DNA of 25,254 bases from Bacteroidales bacterium UBA1794 (GCA_002315435.1 DCFW01000021.1:1-25254), one strand, 5' to 3'; positions 1 to 8,836 are shown, numbered from the stretch's first letter. Numbers and translations: made by a program. The notes: generated by a model from the sequence alone, not told the origin.

Positions 1-544
1 TGCGCTCCACTATTTCTTTTTGACACCCCATTGCATCTATCGTTATCGTGCATCCTTCTAAATCCAAAGCTTTGATTAAAGCGGGAATTGCTGTAATTTC
101 ATTTGACTTCTCACTTGCTTTTTCCTGACCTAAAGTAATTCCGTTAGCTGAAGCCCAGGCACTTACTACATGAAGCTTCTCAAAGCTGCCATCTGCACGA
201 GTTCTCGTAGCACCGCAAATTGTTTTACCATCAATCGGAACAATTCCTTTATATTTACCACAGATTTCCTGAATCCATACACGAAAGCAACGCTCTAAAT
301 GAACGGGGTCCAATAAACAAAATACTCGATTAAATGTATCATGAGAAGGAACTCCACGGAAGTTCTTTATACGAGAAGAAAAGAACGATTTCTTCATGTT
401 ACCGAATTCTTCTACTTCATACCAACTTTCTGCTCCTGATACTACAGCCGCCAATGTGATATATATGATACATTCCAAAGAATGTTCTTTTTTATGGTCT
501 CTACGAGGATCCTGCAAGTATTGAGTTATGCTAATTATATCCAT
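1..544 (-). CDS. ISAs1-family (H-repeat type) transposase, 3' end missing
   Basis: The leftward reading frame opens with ATG at 542-544 and stays open to the window edge, giving about 181 residues. It starts MDIISITQYLQDPRRDHKKE and continues with LECIIYITLAAVVSGAESW, the N-terminal region typical of H-repeat/ISAs1 transposases. Next comes VPSHDTFNRVF, then IVPIDGKTICGATR with the first DDE aspartate, and then the HVVSAW segment followed by ITIDAMGCQKE with the second. The rest of the catalytic domain is beyond the edge. Function is DNA transposition by the DDE mechanism. Nothing in the visible part is broken, so the copy may be intact. It points away from the enzyme cluster. Confidence 0.85.
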   Translation of the reverse strand, partial: MDIISITQYLQDPRRDHKKEHSLECIIYITLAAVVSGAESWYEVEEFGNMKKSFFSSRIKNFRGVPSHDTFNRVFCLLDPVHLERCFRVWIQEICGKYKGIVPIDGKTICGATRTRADGSFEKLHVVSAWASANGITLGQEKASEKSNEITAIPALIKALDLEGCTITIDAMGCQKEIVER

Positions 545-687
545 TTTTATGACAAATTGTGTTTAGTGAATTTGGAACAAAGATACAAACTGTTACATAC
601 TAAATCCAAATAAATTACTTACTATCAGAAGGATATAATACTATTACGCTCTTGGTTTTTGGACTTTATTGTAATGCGTCAGCCCTG
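1..687 (-). mobile_element. ISAs1-type insertion sequence, partial (runs off the left edge)
   Basis: The inner end of the element is placed at 687. Read leftward from there, the sequence begins CAGGGCTGACGCATTACAAT, which resembles the terminal inverted repeats I know from ISAs1-family elements. It is followed by a roughly 120-base leader and a transposase gene in the same leftward direction. The other end lies outside the window, so neither the matching inverted repeat nor the target duplication can be confirmed. The bases just outside the end, CCACCTAGGT (688-697), would be one copy of a duplication of about 8-10 bp. Confidence 0.75.
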
Positions 688-834
688 CCACCTAGGTAAG
701 AATCATTTTTTACGGTTGTAGAAAACAAGTTTAACCTATATAAAAAGATGGTTTTGAGGAATATTTTCGATAGAATGTATACAGAAACCGGATGGTTTTC
801 CGCTTAGAATTCATGAGTTCTCCTCTTAGAGTAA

Positions 835-1304
835 ACTGCTTCTCTCATAGCTACTTCCAACTGCAAGAATTTATTAACGGATCCTACGGGAAGCCGCCGA
901 TTCATCTGCATTGAACCGGAAGGAAGAATAGACTGCTCGCCTATTGATCACAATCAGATCTATGCACAGTTGCTTCACGAGTTAAAGCAAAACGTACGTT
1001 ATTGGTATACCGAAGAGGAAGAAGCGGAAATCATGCAACACAATGCCCCATACAACAAAACATCCGTGGAACAGGATGTATTCAGCTGTATCTTCCGCTC
1101 GGCAAGAGCCAATGAGAAGAATGCAATGTTACTCTCTGCTGCTGAGCTTTATAATGAATTGTGCAAAGCGAATCCGCCTGCGATGCGCGGGTCAACGGTC
1201 AACCAATTTATCAAGGCATTGTGGAGATACCTAGAGTGCATCAAATGGCAGGAAATAAGTACAAAGTGGTAAGAATAAATTGTATGTTGTCTATTCGTTC
1301 TTGA
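835..1304 (+). pseudogene. 3' remnant of a VirE/DUF3874-type primase-helicase gene
   Basis: In frame 1 from 835, the translation LIATSNCKNLLTDPTGSRRF, then FICIEPEGRIDCSPIDHNQI and YWYTEEEEAEIMQHN, matches my memory of the C-terminal part of Bacteroides VirE-like proteins with a DUF3874 tail. No start codon precedes it, and the frame is closed by TAA at 832-834. The familiar tail (IPRVHQMAGNKYKVVRIN) reads in frame 3 from about 1227 to a stop at 1302-1304, whereas frame 1 runs into an unrelated tail stopping at 1272. A one-base frameshift near 1217-1226 is therefore likely. The N-terminal bulk of the gene is absent and the IS end lies about 150 bases upstream. I call it a dead fragment of a mobile-region gene. 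Confidence 0.7.
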
Positions 1305-1345
1305 TGATTTTGTTTAAATTGTTTTCAATAAATCGTGTTTTTCTT

Positions 1346-1419
1346 TAAATGTAACATTTTAAAAATAATATGTTACATTTATCATTAAAATGTGACATGC
1401 GCGAATTAATATGTAATTT
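1346..1419. promoter_or_regulatory. Phased array of ATGTNACAT palindromes (operator of the first operon)
   Basis: ATGTAACAT (1349-1357), ATGTTACAT (1370-1378) and ATGTGACAT (1390-1398) each fit the 9-bp palindrome ATGTNACAT. A half-matching ATGTAATTT follows at 1411-1419. Their starts are 21, 20 and 21 bp apart, that is two helical turns. The first two also form a longer perfect inverted repeat with 12-bp arms (1346-1357 and 1370-1381). The last site ends five bases before the -33 candidate at 1424. The same arrangement recurs before the second operon. The bound factor is unknown; the roughly 21-bp phasing would suit tandem AraC-type sites such as those of hybrid two-component regulators, but that is inference. 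Confidence 0.55.
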
Positions 1420-1423
1420 TTTT

Positions 1424-1456
1424 CTTGCTTAAAGACTAAAATATTGAAGACCTTTG
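1424..1456 (+). promoter_or_regulatory. Candidate Bacteroides-type promoter of the first operon
   Basis: CTTG at 1424-1427 is one mismatch from the -33 element TTTG, and GACCTTTG at 1449-1456 is one mismatch from the -7 element TAnnTTTG, with 21 bases between them. Alone this would be weak. Support comes from the second operon, where TCTG and TACTTTTG occupy exactly the same offsets from the final ATGTNA site. Transcription would start near 1463. Confidence 0.45.
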
Positions 1457-1462
1457 ATGCAA

Positions 1463-1679
1463 TAGATAACATGGTTAGTTTTCAATAGATATACTGTTTG
1501 CCTCGACAGCAATATTTATCGTTGCTGCTGGCAAATGGTAATCAATAATATATTGGAGACGAGTTTGAGATACATTTGGGCAGATCTTGATGCAGTATGC
1601 TTTACTGCTAAAGGTTTGCATGATTATATTTAATTTTTAAAGTGATATTATTGGAAGTGTAGAAAATAAATAACAGGAC
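1463..1679 (+). other. Long untranslated leader of the first operon
   Basis: If the promoter at 1424-1456 is right, about 215 bases precede the first gene. The leader contains a small hairpin (CAGCAA 1507-1512 with TTGCTG 1522-1527) and a 32-codon open frame at 1535-1633 starting MVINNILETS, which I do not recognise and which may be chance. An exact -7 match, TACATTTG, lies at 1571-1578 but has no well-spaced -33 partner; it could be an alternative promoter that would shorten the leader. Confidence 0.3.
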
Positions 1680-2552
1680 ATGAAAAAAATATTAATAGCA
1701 TTTATGTTGTTTCTGGATGCCTTTGCTTCTGCTCAAGTTTCAATGGCTCAAAGTAGAATTATAACAGATTCAATTTATAGTAAATCACTGAAGACTTATC
1801 GTTTGTATAATGTGTTTTTACCTAAAAGTTTTGGACAAGATAAAAACAAAAAGTATCCTGTTTTGTATCTTTTGCATGGCATGTATGAGACAAATCAAGT
1901 TTGGACTGTTCGAGGTCATTTGAAAGATGTAATGGATCGATTGATAGCGAGTGGTGAAGCATGTGAGATGATTGTTGTAACTCCTGATGCCGGAGGAAAT
2001 ATCAATGCCGGTCATTGGAATGGGTATTTTGATATGCCAGGATGGAATTATGAAACCTTTTTCTACAAGGAATTTGTGCCATATATTGAGAGCAAATATA
2101 GAGTGATCGGCGATAAAAAACATAGAGCTATAGCTGGATTGTCCATGGGAGGCGGTGGCGCCACAAGTTATGCTGAACGGCACACAGAGATGTTTTGTGC
2201 AGCTTATGCAATGAGCGCTTTAATGTCTATACCGGGACATGAGGCTGTACCGTCACAAAGAAGTGATGATAAGATGGCTATACTTACAAAATCTGTTATA
2301 GATCATAATTGTATAAAATATGTGACTGATGCGAATGAAGATATAAAAGAACAGTTACGCAGTGTCGATTGGTTTGTAGACTGCGGCGATGATGATTTTT
2401 TATTGGATCGTAATATAGAGTTTTATCAGGCTATGCGTAATGCCGGAATCCCGTGCCAATTTCGAGTCCGTGATGGGGCACATGATTGGGAGTATTGGCA
2501 TTCTGCTTTGTATACGTGCCTTTCTTTTGTAACAAGAGCTTTTAATAGATAA
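1680..2552 (+). CDS. Secreted CE1-type carbohydrate esterase
   Basis: A 290-residue alpha/beta-hydrolase of the esterase D/CE1 group, which includes acetyl-xylan and feruloyl esterases. It has a signal peptide (residues 1 to about 18, cut near ASA/Q). The oxyanion region is LLHGM (64-68) and the nucleophile elbow is GLSMGG with Ser155. The likely acid is one of Asp237-239 in CGDDDF, and the base is His268 in GAHDW. Length is normal for a single-domain CE1. As the first gene of the operon it would strip acetyl or feruloyl groups so that the following glycosidases can act in the periplasm. It is a paralogue of the esterase at 6384 but lacks that protein's N-terminal domain. Which acyl group it removes cannot be told from sequence. 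Confidence 0.87.
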   Translation: MKKILIAFMLFLDAFASAQVSMAQSRIITDSIYSKSLKTYRLYNVFLPKSFGQDKNKKYPVLYLLHGMYETNQVWTVRGHLKDVMDRLIASGEACEMIVVTPDAGGNINAGHWNGYFDMPGWNYETFFYKEFVPYIESKYRVIGDKKHRAIAGLSMGGGGATSYAERHTEMFCAAYAMSALMSIPGHEAVPSQRSDDKMAILTKSVIDHNCIKYVTDANEDIKEQLRSVDWFVDCGDDDFLLDRNIEFYQAMRNAGIPCQFRVRDGAHDWEYWHSALYTCLSFVTRAFNR

Positions 2553-2564
2553 AATCAGGTTAAA

Positions 2565-5012
2565 ATGTATAAGAAGTCTTTAATTATATTGTCTTTCTTG
2601 TTGTGCAGTTCCGTCTATGCTAAAGACTTGAAATTGTGGTATAGTAAGCCTGCTGCGAATTGGTGGGAGGCGTTGCCTATAGGTAATTCACATTTGGGTG
2701 CTATGGTCTTTGGAGGTATTTCTTGTGAAGAAATACAATTTAATGAAGAGACATTTTGGGCTGGTGGTCCGTATACTAATAACAATCCCAAAGGGAGAGT
2801 AGCTTTACCTAAAATACGTAGTTTGATTTTTCAAGGAAAAGCAAGTGAAGCAGAAAAATTGATAAATGAAACTTATCTGACAAAGCAAAATGGTATGCGT
2901 TACTTGCCATTAGCTAATTTGTATCTTGATTTTCCCGTGCACGGTCAAGTTTCCGATTATTATCGTGATTTGAATTTGGAGAATGCAACGACGACAACAA
3001 AATATGTGGTGGATGGTGTTACATTTACGCGTACGGTCTTTGCATCAATGACGGATGGAGTAATTATTATGCATATGCAGGCTAGTAAACCAAAAGCTTT
3101 AAATTTCTCGATTAGGTATGGTTGTCTTTTAAAATCAAAGGTATATGCGAAAAGCAACAAACTTATATTAGATTGCAACGGAGAGCCTCAGGATGGGATT
3201 CAGGCTGCTTTACGTGCTGAATGTCAAACAGAGGCAAAAACGGATGGGAAGGTTCATTTTACCGAAACGGAAATGACTATTAGTAATGCTACGGATGCCG
3301 TAATTTATTTATCTGCCGCTACTAATTTTGTTAATTATCATAATGTTACAGCAAATGAATCAAAACGCGCTGCTTCTATTTTATCTAAAGCTCTTCGCAT
3401 TCCTTATGCAACAGCTCTGAAAAATCATATATCATATTATAAAAGGCAATTTGATCGTGTCGTATTAAATCTTGAAAGTAGCGATGCTTCAAAAATGGAA
3501 ACTCCCACACGTGTAGAACATTTTGGTGAAGGCAAAGATATGTCTTTAGCCGCTTTGCTGTTTCAGTATGGTCGTTATTTATTAATTTCATCTTCACAAC
3601 CGGGTAGCCAGCCGGCAAATTTGCAAGGCAAATGGAATAAAGAGTTATATGCCCCATGGGATAGTAAATACACATTGAATATCAATGCTGAAATGAATTA
3701 TTGGCCGGCTGAGGTTACAAACTTAAGTGAAGCCTCGGATCCATTATTTGATATGATCAAAGATTTGTCTGTAACCGGAAGTGAAACTGCAAAAGTTTTG
3801 TATGGTGCCAGAGGGTGGGTCGCTCATCATAATACAGACATCTGGCGTGCATGTGGTCCTGTTGATGCCGCTTATTTTGGGATGTGGCCAAATGGTGCAG
3901 CATGGTTGAGCCAACATTTATGGCAACATTATCTTTTTACAGGGGATAATAATTTCTTGAGTAAATATTATCCGATATTGAAAGGCACGGCTGATTTTTA
4001 TTTGGATTATATGGTGGAACATCCGAAATACAAATGGATGGTAACAGTTCCGTCAATGTCGCCCGAACATGGTCCTAAAGGAAATGGTTCAACAATAACA
4101 GCTGGTTGTACAATGGACAATCAAATTGCTTTTGATGCTCTCAAAAATACATTATTAGCCTCTCGGATTATCGGTGAGCGTAAGACTTATCAGGATTCGT
4201 TGATTGATTTATTAAATAAAATGGCTCCAATGCAAATTGGACAGTATAATCAATTGCAAGAATGGTTGACAGATTCTGATGATCCTCATGATAATCATCG
4301 GCATGTTTCACAATTATACGGATTATACCCTAGCAATCAAATATCTCCTGAATTGAATCCTGAATTGTTTCAAGCTGCTAAGACGACTTTGATACAACGT
4401 GGAGATATGGCTACAGGGTGGAGTTTAAGTTGGAAACTAAATTTATGGGCACGTTTGTTGGATGGTAACCATGTTTTTAAGATTATACAGGATCTACTTC
4501 ATATATTGCCTAATGATGGGGAACAGAAAAATTATCCCGAAGGTAGAACATATCCTAATTTGTTTACGGCTCATCCTCCTTTTCAAATTGATTGTAATTT
4601 CGGATATACGGCAGGAGTCGCAGAGATGTTGTTGCAAAGTCATGATGGAGCTGTACAATTATTACCGGCATTACCTGATGCATGGAGAAGCGGTAGCGTA
4701 AAAGGGCTTGTTGCGCGTGGGGGATTTGTTGTTGATATGGAATGGGATGGAGCTCAACTAACTAAAGCCGTGATTCATTCCCGTATCGGAGGAGTGTTGC
4801 GCATTCGTTCGTATGTCCCGCTTCAAGGAAAAGGATTAAAGAAAGCAAGTGGCAGTTGCCCAAATCTTTTTTATGCTTCTGCGGAGATCAAAACGCCATT
4901 AAAAGCAATAGGGCTGAATCCACAGTCCCCGATTCTTTATCATACGTATGAATACGATGTTGAGACTCAATCGGGAGAGGACTATATGGTAGAACGTTGT
5001 GCAATAAATTAA
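2565..5012 (+). CDS. GH95 alpha-L-fucosidase / alpha-L-galactosidase
   Basis: An 815-residue inverting glycosidase starting 12 bases after the esterase. Order: signal peptide (1-19), N-terminal beta-sandwich (about 22-260), (alpha/alpha)6 barrel (about 320-690) and C-terminal beta domain. The family signature NINAEMNYWP gives the water-activating Asn372 and Asn374. PSMSPEHGP gives the probable general acid Glu501, and QIDCNFG gives Asp676. Two positions before Asn372 is Thr370. As I recall, GH95 fucosidases (Bifidobacterium AfcA) have His here, while the B. ovatus xylan-locus enzyme that prefers L-galactose has Thr. That, with the xylan context, suggests removal of terminal alpha-L-galactose from complex xylan side chains. 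The family call is firm; the substrate is inference. Confidence 0.93.
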   Translation: MYKKSLIILSFLLCSSVYAKDLKLWYSKPAANWWEALPIGNSHLGAMVFGGISCEEIQFNEETFWAGGPYTNNNPKGRVALPKIRSLIFQGKASEAEKLINETYLTKQNGMRYLPLANLYLDFPVHGQVSDYYRDLNLENATTTTKYVVDGVTFTRTVFASMTDGVIIMHMQASKPKALNFSIRYGCLLKSKVYAKSNKLILDCNGEPQDGIQAALRAECQTEAKTDGKVHFTETEMTISNATDAVIYLSAATNFVNYHNVTANESKRAASILSKALRIPYATALKNHISYYKRQFDRVVLNLESSDASKMETPTRVEHFGEGKDMSLAALLFQYGRYLLISSSQPGSQPANLQGKWNKELYAPWDSKYTLNINAEMNYWPAEVTNLSEASDPLFDMIKDLSVTGSETAKVLYGARGWVAHHNTDIWRACGPVDAAYFGMWPNGAAWLSQHLWQHYLFTGDNNFLSKYYPILKGTADFYLDYMVEHPKYKWMVTVPSMSPEHGPKGNGSTITAGCTMDNQIAFDALKNTLLASRIIGERKTYQDSLIDLLNKMAPMQIGQYNQLQEWLTDSDDPHDNHRHVSQLYGLYPSNQISPELNPELFQAAKTTLIQRGDMATGWSLSWKLNLWARLLDGNHVFKIIQDLLHILPNDGEQKNYPEGRTYPNLFTAHPPFQIDCNFGYTAGVAEMLLQSHDGAVQLLPALPDAWRSGSVKGLVARGGFVVDMEWDGAQLTKAVIHSRIGGVLRIRSYVPLQGKGLKKASGSCPNLFYASAEIKTPLKAIGLNPQSPILYHTYEYDVETQSGEDYMVERCAIN

Positions 5013-5022
5013 TGTTTTTGAA

Positions 5023-6351
5023 ATGAAAAGAAGAAAATGTATACTATTTCTACTCGGGCTATTATTTGTACAGGTAAATAATTTGCTTGCTCAAAACCCA
5101 ATTATCAGAGATCAATTTTCTGCAGATCCTTCTGCCAGAGTTTTTGAGGGGAAAGTCTATGTCTATCCTTCTCATGATATATTGGCTCCAAGCGATTATC
5201 CTCGTAAGGATTGGTTTTGTATGGCTGATTATCATGTTTTTTCATCAAGTAATCTTGTTGACTGGACAGATCATGGTATTATCTTAAGCCAAAATAGAGT
5301 TGATTGGGTTAATGCGAAGTCGTATAGCATGTGGGCTCCCGATTGTATGTTCAAAGATGGTAAATATTATTTGTACTTTCCTGCAATTTCAAAAGATTCG
5401 TTTAATACTGTTGGCGTAGCTGTGGCAGATAAGCCTTATGGTCCGTTTGTTCCTCAAGAAAAACCGATTAAGGGTGTCAAAGGCATTGACCCAAATCCGT
5501 TTATTGATAAAGACGGGCAAGCCTATTTGTATTGGGCTGCCGGTAACATATTTGTAGCTAAGTTAAAACCGAATATGTTAGATCTGGCTTCAGAACCTAG
5601 AGCAATTAAAGAATTGCCGGAAGGATTTAAAGAAGGGCCTTATTTATTTGAGAGGAATGGTATTTATTATCTTACTTATCCTTTCGTCCTGCATAAGCGA
5701 GAGTCACTTGCTTATTCGATTAGTGATAATCCTATAGGCCCGTTTGAATATAAGGGTGTGATAATGGATCAATCAGCTACCTGTTGGACGAACCACCATT
5801 CCATTATTAAATATAAGGGTCAGTGGTATTTATTTTATCATAACAATGATTTATCAGAGTTTGATAAAAATAGATCTGTAAGGATTGATAGTTTGTTTTT
5901 TAATAATGATGGCACAATCCGGAAAGTTATTCCGACTTTGAGAGGAGTTGGCCTGTCTGATGCTTTACAAAAGATTCAGATAGATAGATATAGTAAATTA
6001 AGTAAGTTTGGAGTATTCATAGATTTTATCGATAATAGTAATAAGCTTGAAGGATGGAAAGTAATATTTAAAAGAAAAAACGCTTGGGTGCAATACAATA
6101 GTGTAGATTTTGCAAACAATTGCCCTCAAAGTGTAGATATACGAGCTTCATCAAAGCGGGGAGGTACTATTCAAATTCTTTTGGATAGTTTGAAGGGGCC
6201 GATTATTGCTGAAGTAAATGTCCTTTCGGGGAGTAATTGGAGTGAAATTAAGTCACCTGTAAGTATATGTAAGGCAGGAGTTCATAATTTGTACATCCTC
6301 ATGAAAAATGGAGATGGCGTTGAAATAGATTGGTTGAAATTTGAGAAATAA
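5023..6351 (+). CDS. GH43 glycosidase with C-terminal CBM6
   Basis: A 442-residue inverting enzyme 10 bases after GH95. Signal peptide 1-23 (cut at LLA/Q); five-bladed beta-propeller about 25-305; CBM6-like sandwich about 310-442, which ends in the typical VEIDWLKFEK. The catalytic triad is visible: base Asp35 (SADPSA), pKa modulator Asp156 (GIDPNPF) and acid Glu204 (KEGPYLF), plus the metal-site region NHH at 257-259. Family members are mostly alpha-L-arabinofuranosidases or beta-xylosidases; in this context arabinofuranosidase action on xylan decorations is likeliest. It shares its architecture, length and catalytic positions with the GH43 at 11614, but the two are clearly diverged, so they probably split linkages between them rather than duplicate one activity. 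Confidence 0.9.
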   Translation: MKRRKCILFLLGLLFVQVNNLLAQNPIIRDQFSADPSARVFEGKVYVYPSHDILAPSDYPRKDWFCMADYHVFSSSNLVDWTDHGIILSQNRVDWVNAKSYSMWAPDCMFKDGKYYLYFPAISKDSFNTVGVAVADKPYGPFVPQEKPIKGVKGIDPNPFIDKDGQAYLYWAAGNIFVAKLKPNMLDLASEPRAIKELPEGFKEGPYLFERNGIYYLTYPFVLHKRESLAYSISDNPIGPFEYKGVIMDQSATCWTNHHSIIKYKGQWYLFYHNNDLSEFDKNRSVRIDSLFFNNDGTIRKVIPTLRGVGLSDALQKIQIDRYSKLSKFGVFIDFIDNSNKLEGWKVIFKRKNAWVQYNSVDFANNCPQSVDIRASSKRGGTIQILLDSLKGPIIAEVNVLSGSNWSEIKSPVSICKAGVHNLYILMKNGDGVEIDWLKFEK

Positions 6352-6383
6352 TATTTATAATAATTTTTTAAAATTGTAATACT

Positions 6384-7490
6384 ATGATGAGATATCTTTT
6401 ATTTTTATTATGTACAGTTTTTTGTGAGGCGATGTCGGCACAAGTTCCAGCTGAAACAAATGTCTCAAAAGGTAAATATCCTGCTATTTTGCCGGATAAT
6501 AGAGTGGAGTTTCATGTAAAAGCCCCAAATGCGCTAAAAGTCCAAGTTGATCTTGGTAAACAGTATGATATGACGAAGGATAATGATGGAGAATGGAGGG
6601 TTGTTACAGAACCTCAAGGATCTGGAATTCATTATTATAGTCTTATTATTGATGGCGTCTCGGTTGCCGATCCTGCAAGCGAATCATTTTACGGATGTAG
6701 CAGAATGATGAGCTGTATCGAAATTCCTTATTCTAAAGGTGAAAATCAGTATGAAGTGGCCAATGTTCCTCATGGTGATGTCCGTACCAAGTATTACTTT
6801 TCAACAACAACTAATTCTTGGCGTAAAATGTATATTTACACTCCTGCCGGATATGATAAAAATGTCTCAAAAAAATATCCTGTTCTTTATATAATGCATG
6901 GAGGAGGTGAGGATGCCCGCGGATGGGTACAACAAGGTCGAATGGATATTATTTTAGATAATTTGATAGCCGCCGGTAAAGCTTTACCGATGCTTGCGGT
7001 CAGTTTTGATGCGAATGTAGGAGGATATGCCGGTATTGAGAAAGAAATAATGAAGAACGTAGTTCCTTTTGTCGAATCAAATTATAGAGTTGATGCATCT
7101 CCGGATAAACGGGCTTTGTCCGGGCTTTCGATGGGAGGTATCTTTACATTGTATGTGGGTATTCCGCATAATGATTTTTTCCATTATTTAGGCGTTTTCA
7201 GTTCAGGATGGTTTTCTCAAAAAAACTCATTCTTTGGTAATGGAGATGAAGCTGAGGCTAGTTATGCTTATCTAAAGGCCAATAAAGCAACATTCAATAA
7301 AAATATGAAGCTTTTTTGGATATCCATTGGTGGAAAAGAGGATATTGCTTTTAATAATTGTCAGATTATGAGAAATAAATTTGATGGAATAGGTATTAAA
7401 TATGAATTTTATGATAGCCAAAAAGGAGGTCATACATGGCCTGTGTGGAGGAATGATTTATATTTATTTGCTCCACGATTATTTAAGTAA
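6384..7490 (+). CDS. Secreted CE1-type esterase with N-terminal CBM48/E-set domain
   Basis: A 368-residue protein with a signal peptide (1-19, cut at MSA/Q). An immunoglobulin-like CBM48/E-set sandwich follows (about 30-118: VEFHVKAPNA, DNDGEWRV, HYYSLIIDG), then an alpha/beta-hydrolase of the CE1 group. Catalytic residues: Ser249 in GLSMGG, Asp320 in GGKED and His350 in GGHTW; the oxyanion region is MHGGGE (171-176). This two-domain form is known among Bacteroidota feruloyl and acetyl-xylan esterases. Two ATG codons are adjacent (6384, 6387); either gives a good signal peptide. Its presence beside a simpler CE1 suggests two different acyl substituents are removed, with feruloyl-arabinose a good candidate for this one. 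The acyl specificity is inference. Confidence 0.88.
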   Translation: MMRYLLFLLCTVFCEAMSAQVPAETNVSKGKYPAILPDNRVEFHVKAPNALKVQVDLGKQYDMTKDNDGEWRVVTEPQGSGIHYYSLIIDGVSVADPASESFYGCSRMMSCIEIPYSKGENQYEVANVPHGDVRTKYYFSTTTNSWRKMYIYTPAGYDKNVSKKYPVLYIMHGGGEDARGWVQQGRMDIILDNLIAAGKALPMLAVSFDANVGGYAGIEKEIMKNVVPFVESNYRVDASPDKRALSGLSMGGIFTLYVGIPHNDFFHYLGVFSSGWFSQKNSFFGNGDEAEASYAYLKANKATFNKNMKLFWISIGGKEDIAFNNCQIMRNKFDGIGIKYEFYDSQKGGHTWPVWRNDLYLFAPRLFK

Positions 7491-7525
7491 TGCCAGTTTG
7501 ATATAATTAATGATGAACAAAATCA

Positions 7526-8836
7526 ATGTCAACACAATTTGATACATTAAAATTAAAGCTCTTGAAAATTAGAATAGCAAAATGCCTAAGCATTCTTTGT
7601 TTGATAATCTTACCGATCAAAGCATCTGTTCCCATGCAACCATGGCAGAGAGGAGCTTTTGAAACAGGTAAGTACCGGAATTTATTTGCAGAAATGGGAT
7701 ATTCACAACAAGCTATTGATGCAAAGTTAAACGAAGTATTTCAGGGCGTGTTTGAAGGGCCTAACAAAGTCTATTTTAAAGTGGGCGATTCATTGGCATA
7801 CATTTCTGATATAAAGAATCATGATGTGCGCACTGAAGGTATGTCTTATGGCATGATGATTGCCGTGCAATTCAATAAAAAAGACATATTTGACCGTCTA
7901 TGGCGATGGAGCAAAAAATACATGCAACTTAAAGAGAGTCCTTCAAAAGGATATTTTGCATGGAGCTGCAAAACTGATGGAACACATAAGGCAGAAGTTC
8001 CGGCATCAGATGGAGAACTTTATTTTATCACTTCATTGATTTTTGCATCAAATAGGTGGGGGAACAATTTGGGTATCAATTATCTTGCAGAGGCACAATA
8101 CATACTAAACAGCTCAATGGAAAAGAACAATGAGAACGGAGTTACACCTCTCATTAATCCAAAATTCAAAATTATATCTTTTGTTCCCAATGGTTTCGGA
8201 AGCAAGTTCACCGATCCATCCTATAACATTCCTTCGTTTTATGAAGTATGGGCACGTTGGGCAAACGACGGACGTTCGGATTATTGGAAAGAATGTGAAA
8301 AGATTTGTCGTAAATATCTTCATCATGTAATTAATCCTGTAACAGGATTAAATCCTGATTATAGCAATTTTGACGGATCTCCATTGAAATTTAGGGGAAG
8401 AGGCATTGGCGATGCTTTTCGATTCGATTCTTGGCGTGTTCCGATGAATATTGCTTTAGATTATTCATGGTCATGTGCTGACAAGGAATGGCAGCAAAGT
8501 TATGGTAACAAAATTCAAGATTTTCTTTATTCAAAGGGCATTGATTCTTTTGTTGATCAATACAATGTGGATGGTACGCAAGTCAAGGAAATAATGAAGG
8601 CTGGCGATGACCATAAAGCGCTACTTCACTCTTTAGGCTTGGTCGCCACTTCTGCGGCGGTTTCTTTGGTTTGCACTCATAATAAAAGTCGTGAATTTGT
8701 GGAACGTTTATGGAACTCAAAGCATGTTCCTTATGCAGATGGCTATTTTGATGCCTATTATGACGGGTTGTTAAGACTATTTGCATTCATGCATCTGAGT
8801 GGGAAATATAGGATTATTGAACCGGAGAAGAAATAA
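7526..8836 (+). CDS. GH8 enzyme, probably reducing-end xylose-releasing exo-oligoxylanase
   Basis: A 436-residue (alpha/alpha)6-barrel enzyme. Key residues: general acid Glu104 in VRTEGMSYGMM, substrate-site Asp162 in ASDGELYF, and the base-region Asp301 in FRFDSWRV. The overall pattern (MGYS near residue 57, YISD, the DAFRFDSW block) is that of Rex-type GH8 rather than cellulases or chitosanases. Rex enzymes release xylose from the reducing end of xylo-oligosaccharides, fitting a periplasmic final step. The ATG start gives an unusually long n-region before the hydrophobic stretch. An in-frame TTG at 7562 would give a more standard signal peptide (KIRIAKCLSILCLIILPIKA), so the true start is uncertain. 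Confidence 0.87.
   Translation: MSTQFDTLKLKLLKIRIAKCLSILCLIILPIKASVPMQPWQRGAFETGKYRNLFAEMGYSQQAIDAKLNEVFQGVFEGPNKVYFKVGDSLAYISDIKNHDVRTEGMSYGMMIAVQFNKKDIFDRLWRWSKKYMQLKESPSKGYFAWSCKTDGTHKAEVPASDGELYFITSLIFASNRWGNNLGINYLAEAQYILNSSMEKNNENGVTPLINPKFKIISFVPNGFGSKFTDPSYNIPSFYEVWARWANDGRSDYWKECEKICRKYLHHVINPVTGLNPDYSNFDGSPLKFRGRGIGDAFRFDSWRVPMNIALDYSWSCADKEWQQSYGNKIQDFLYSKGIDSFVDQYNVDGTQVKEIMKAGDDHKALLHSLGLVATSAAVSLVCTHNKSREFVERLWNSKHVPYADGYFDAYYDGLLRLFAFMHLSGKYRIIEPEKK

Noticed and set aside
1043..1234. 63-residue frame overlapping the DUF3874 remnant
   Set aside because: It lies in a different frame over sequence whose frame-1 translation matches a known family tail; it is a shadow.
1346..1381. 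12-bp inverted repeat read as a terminator of the VirE remnant
   Set aside because: The stem is AT-rich without a T-run, and its half-sites recur at 20-21 bp phasing and before the second operon, which fits operators better.
3010..3345. TGTTACA strings inside the GH95 gene as extra operators
   Set aside because: They are isolated, imperfect copies within coding sequence, without the 20-21 bp phasing, as expected by chance in AT-rich DNA.
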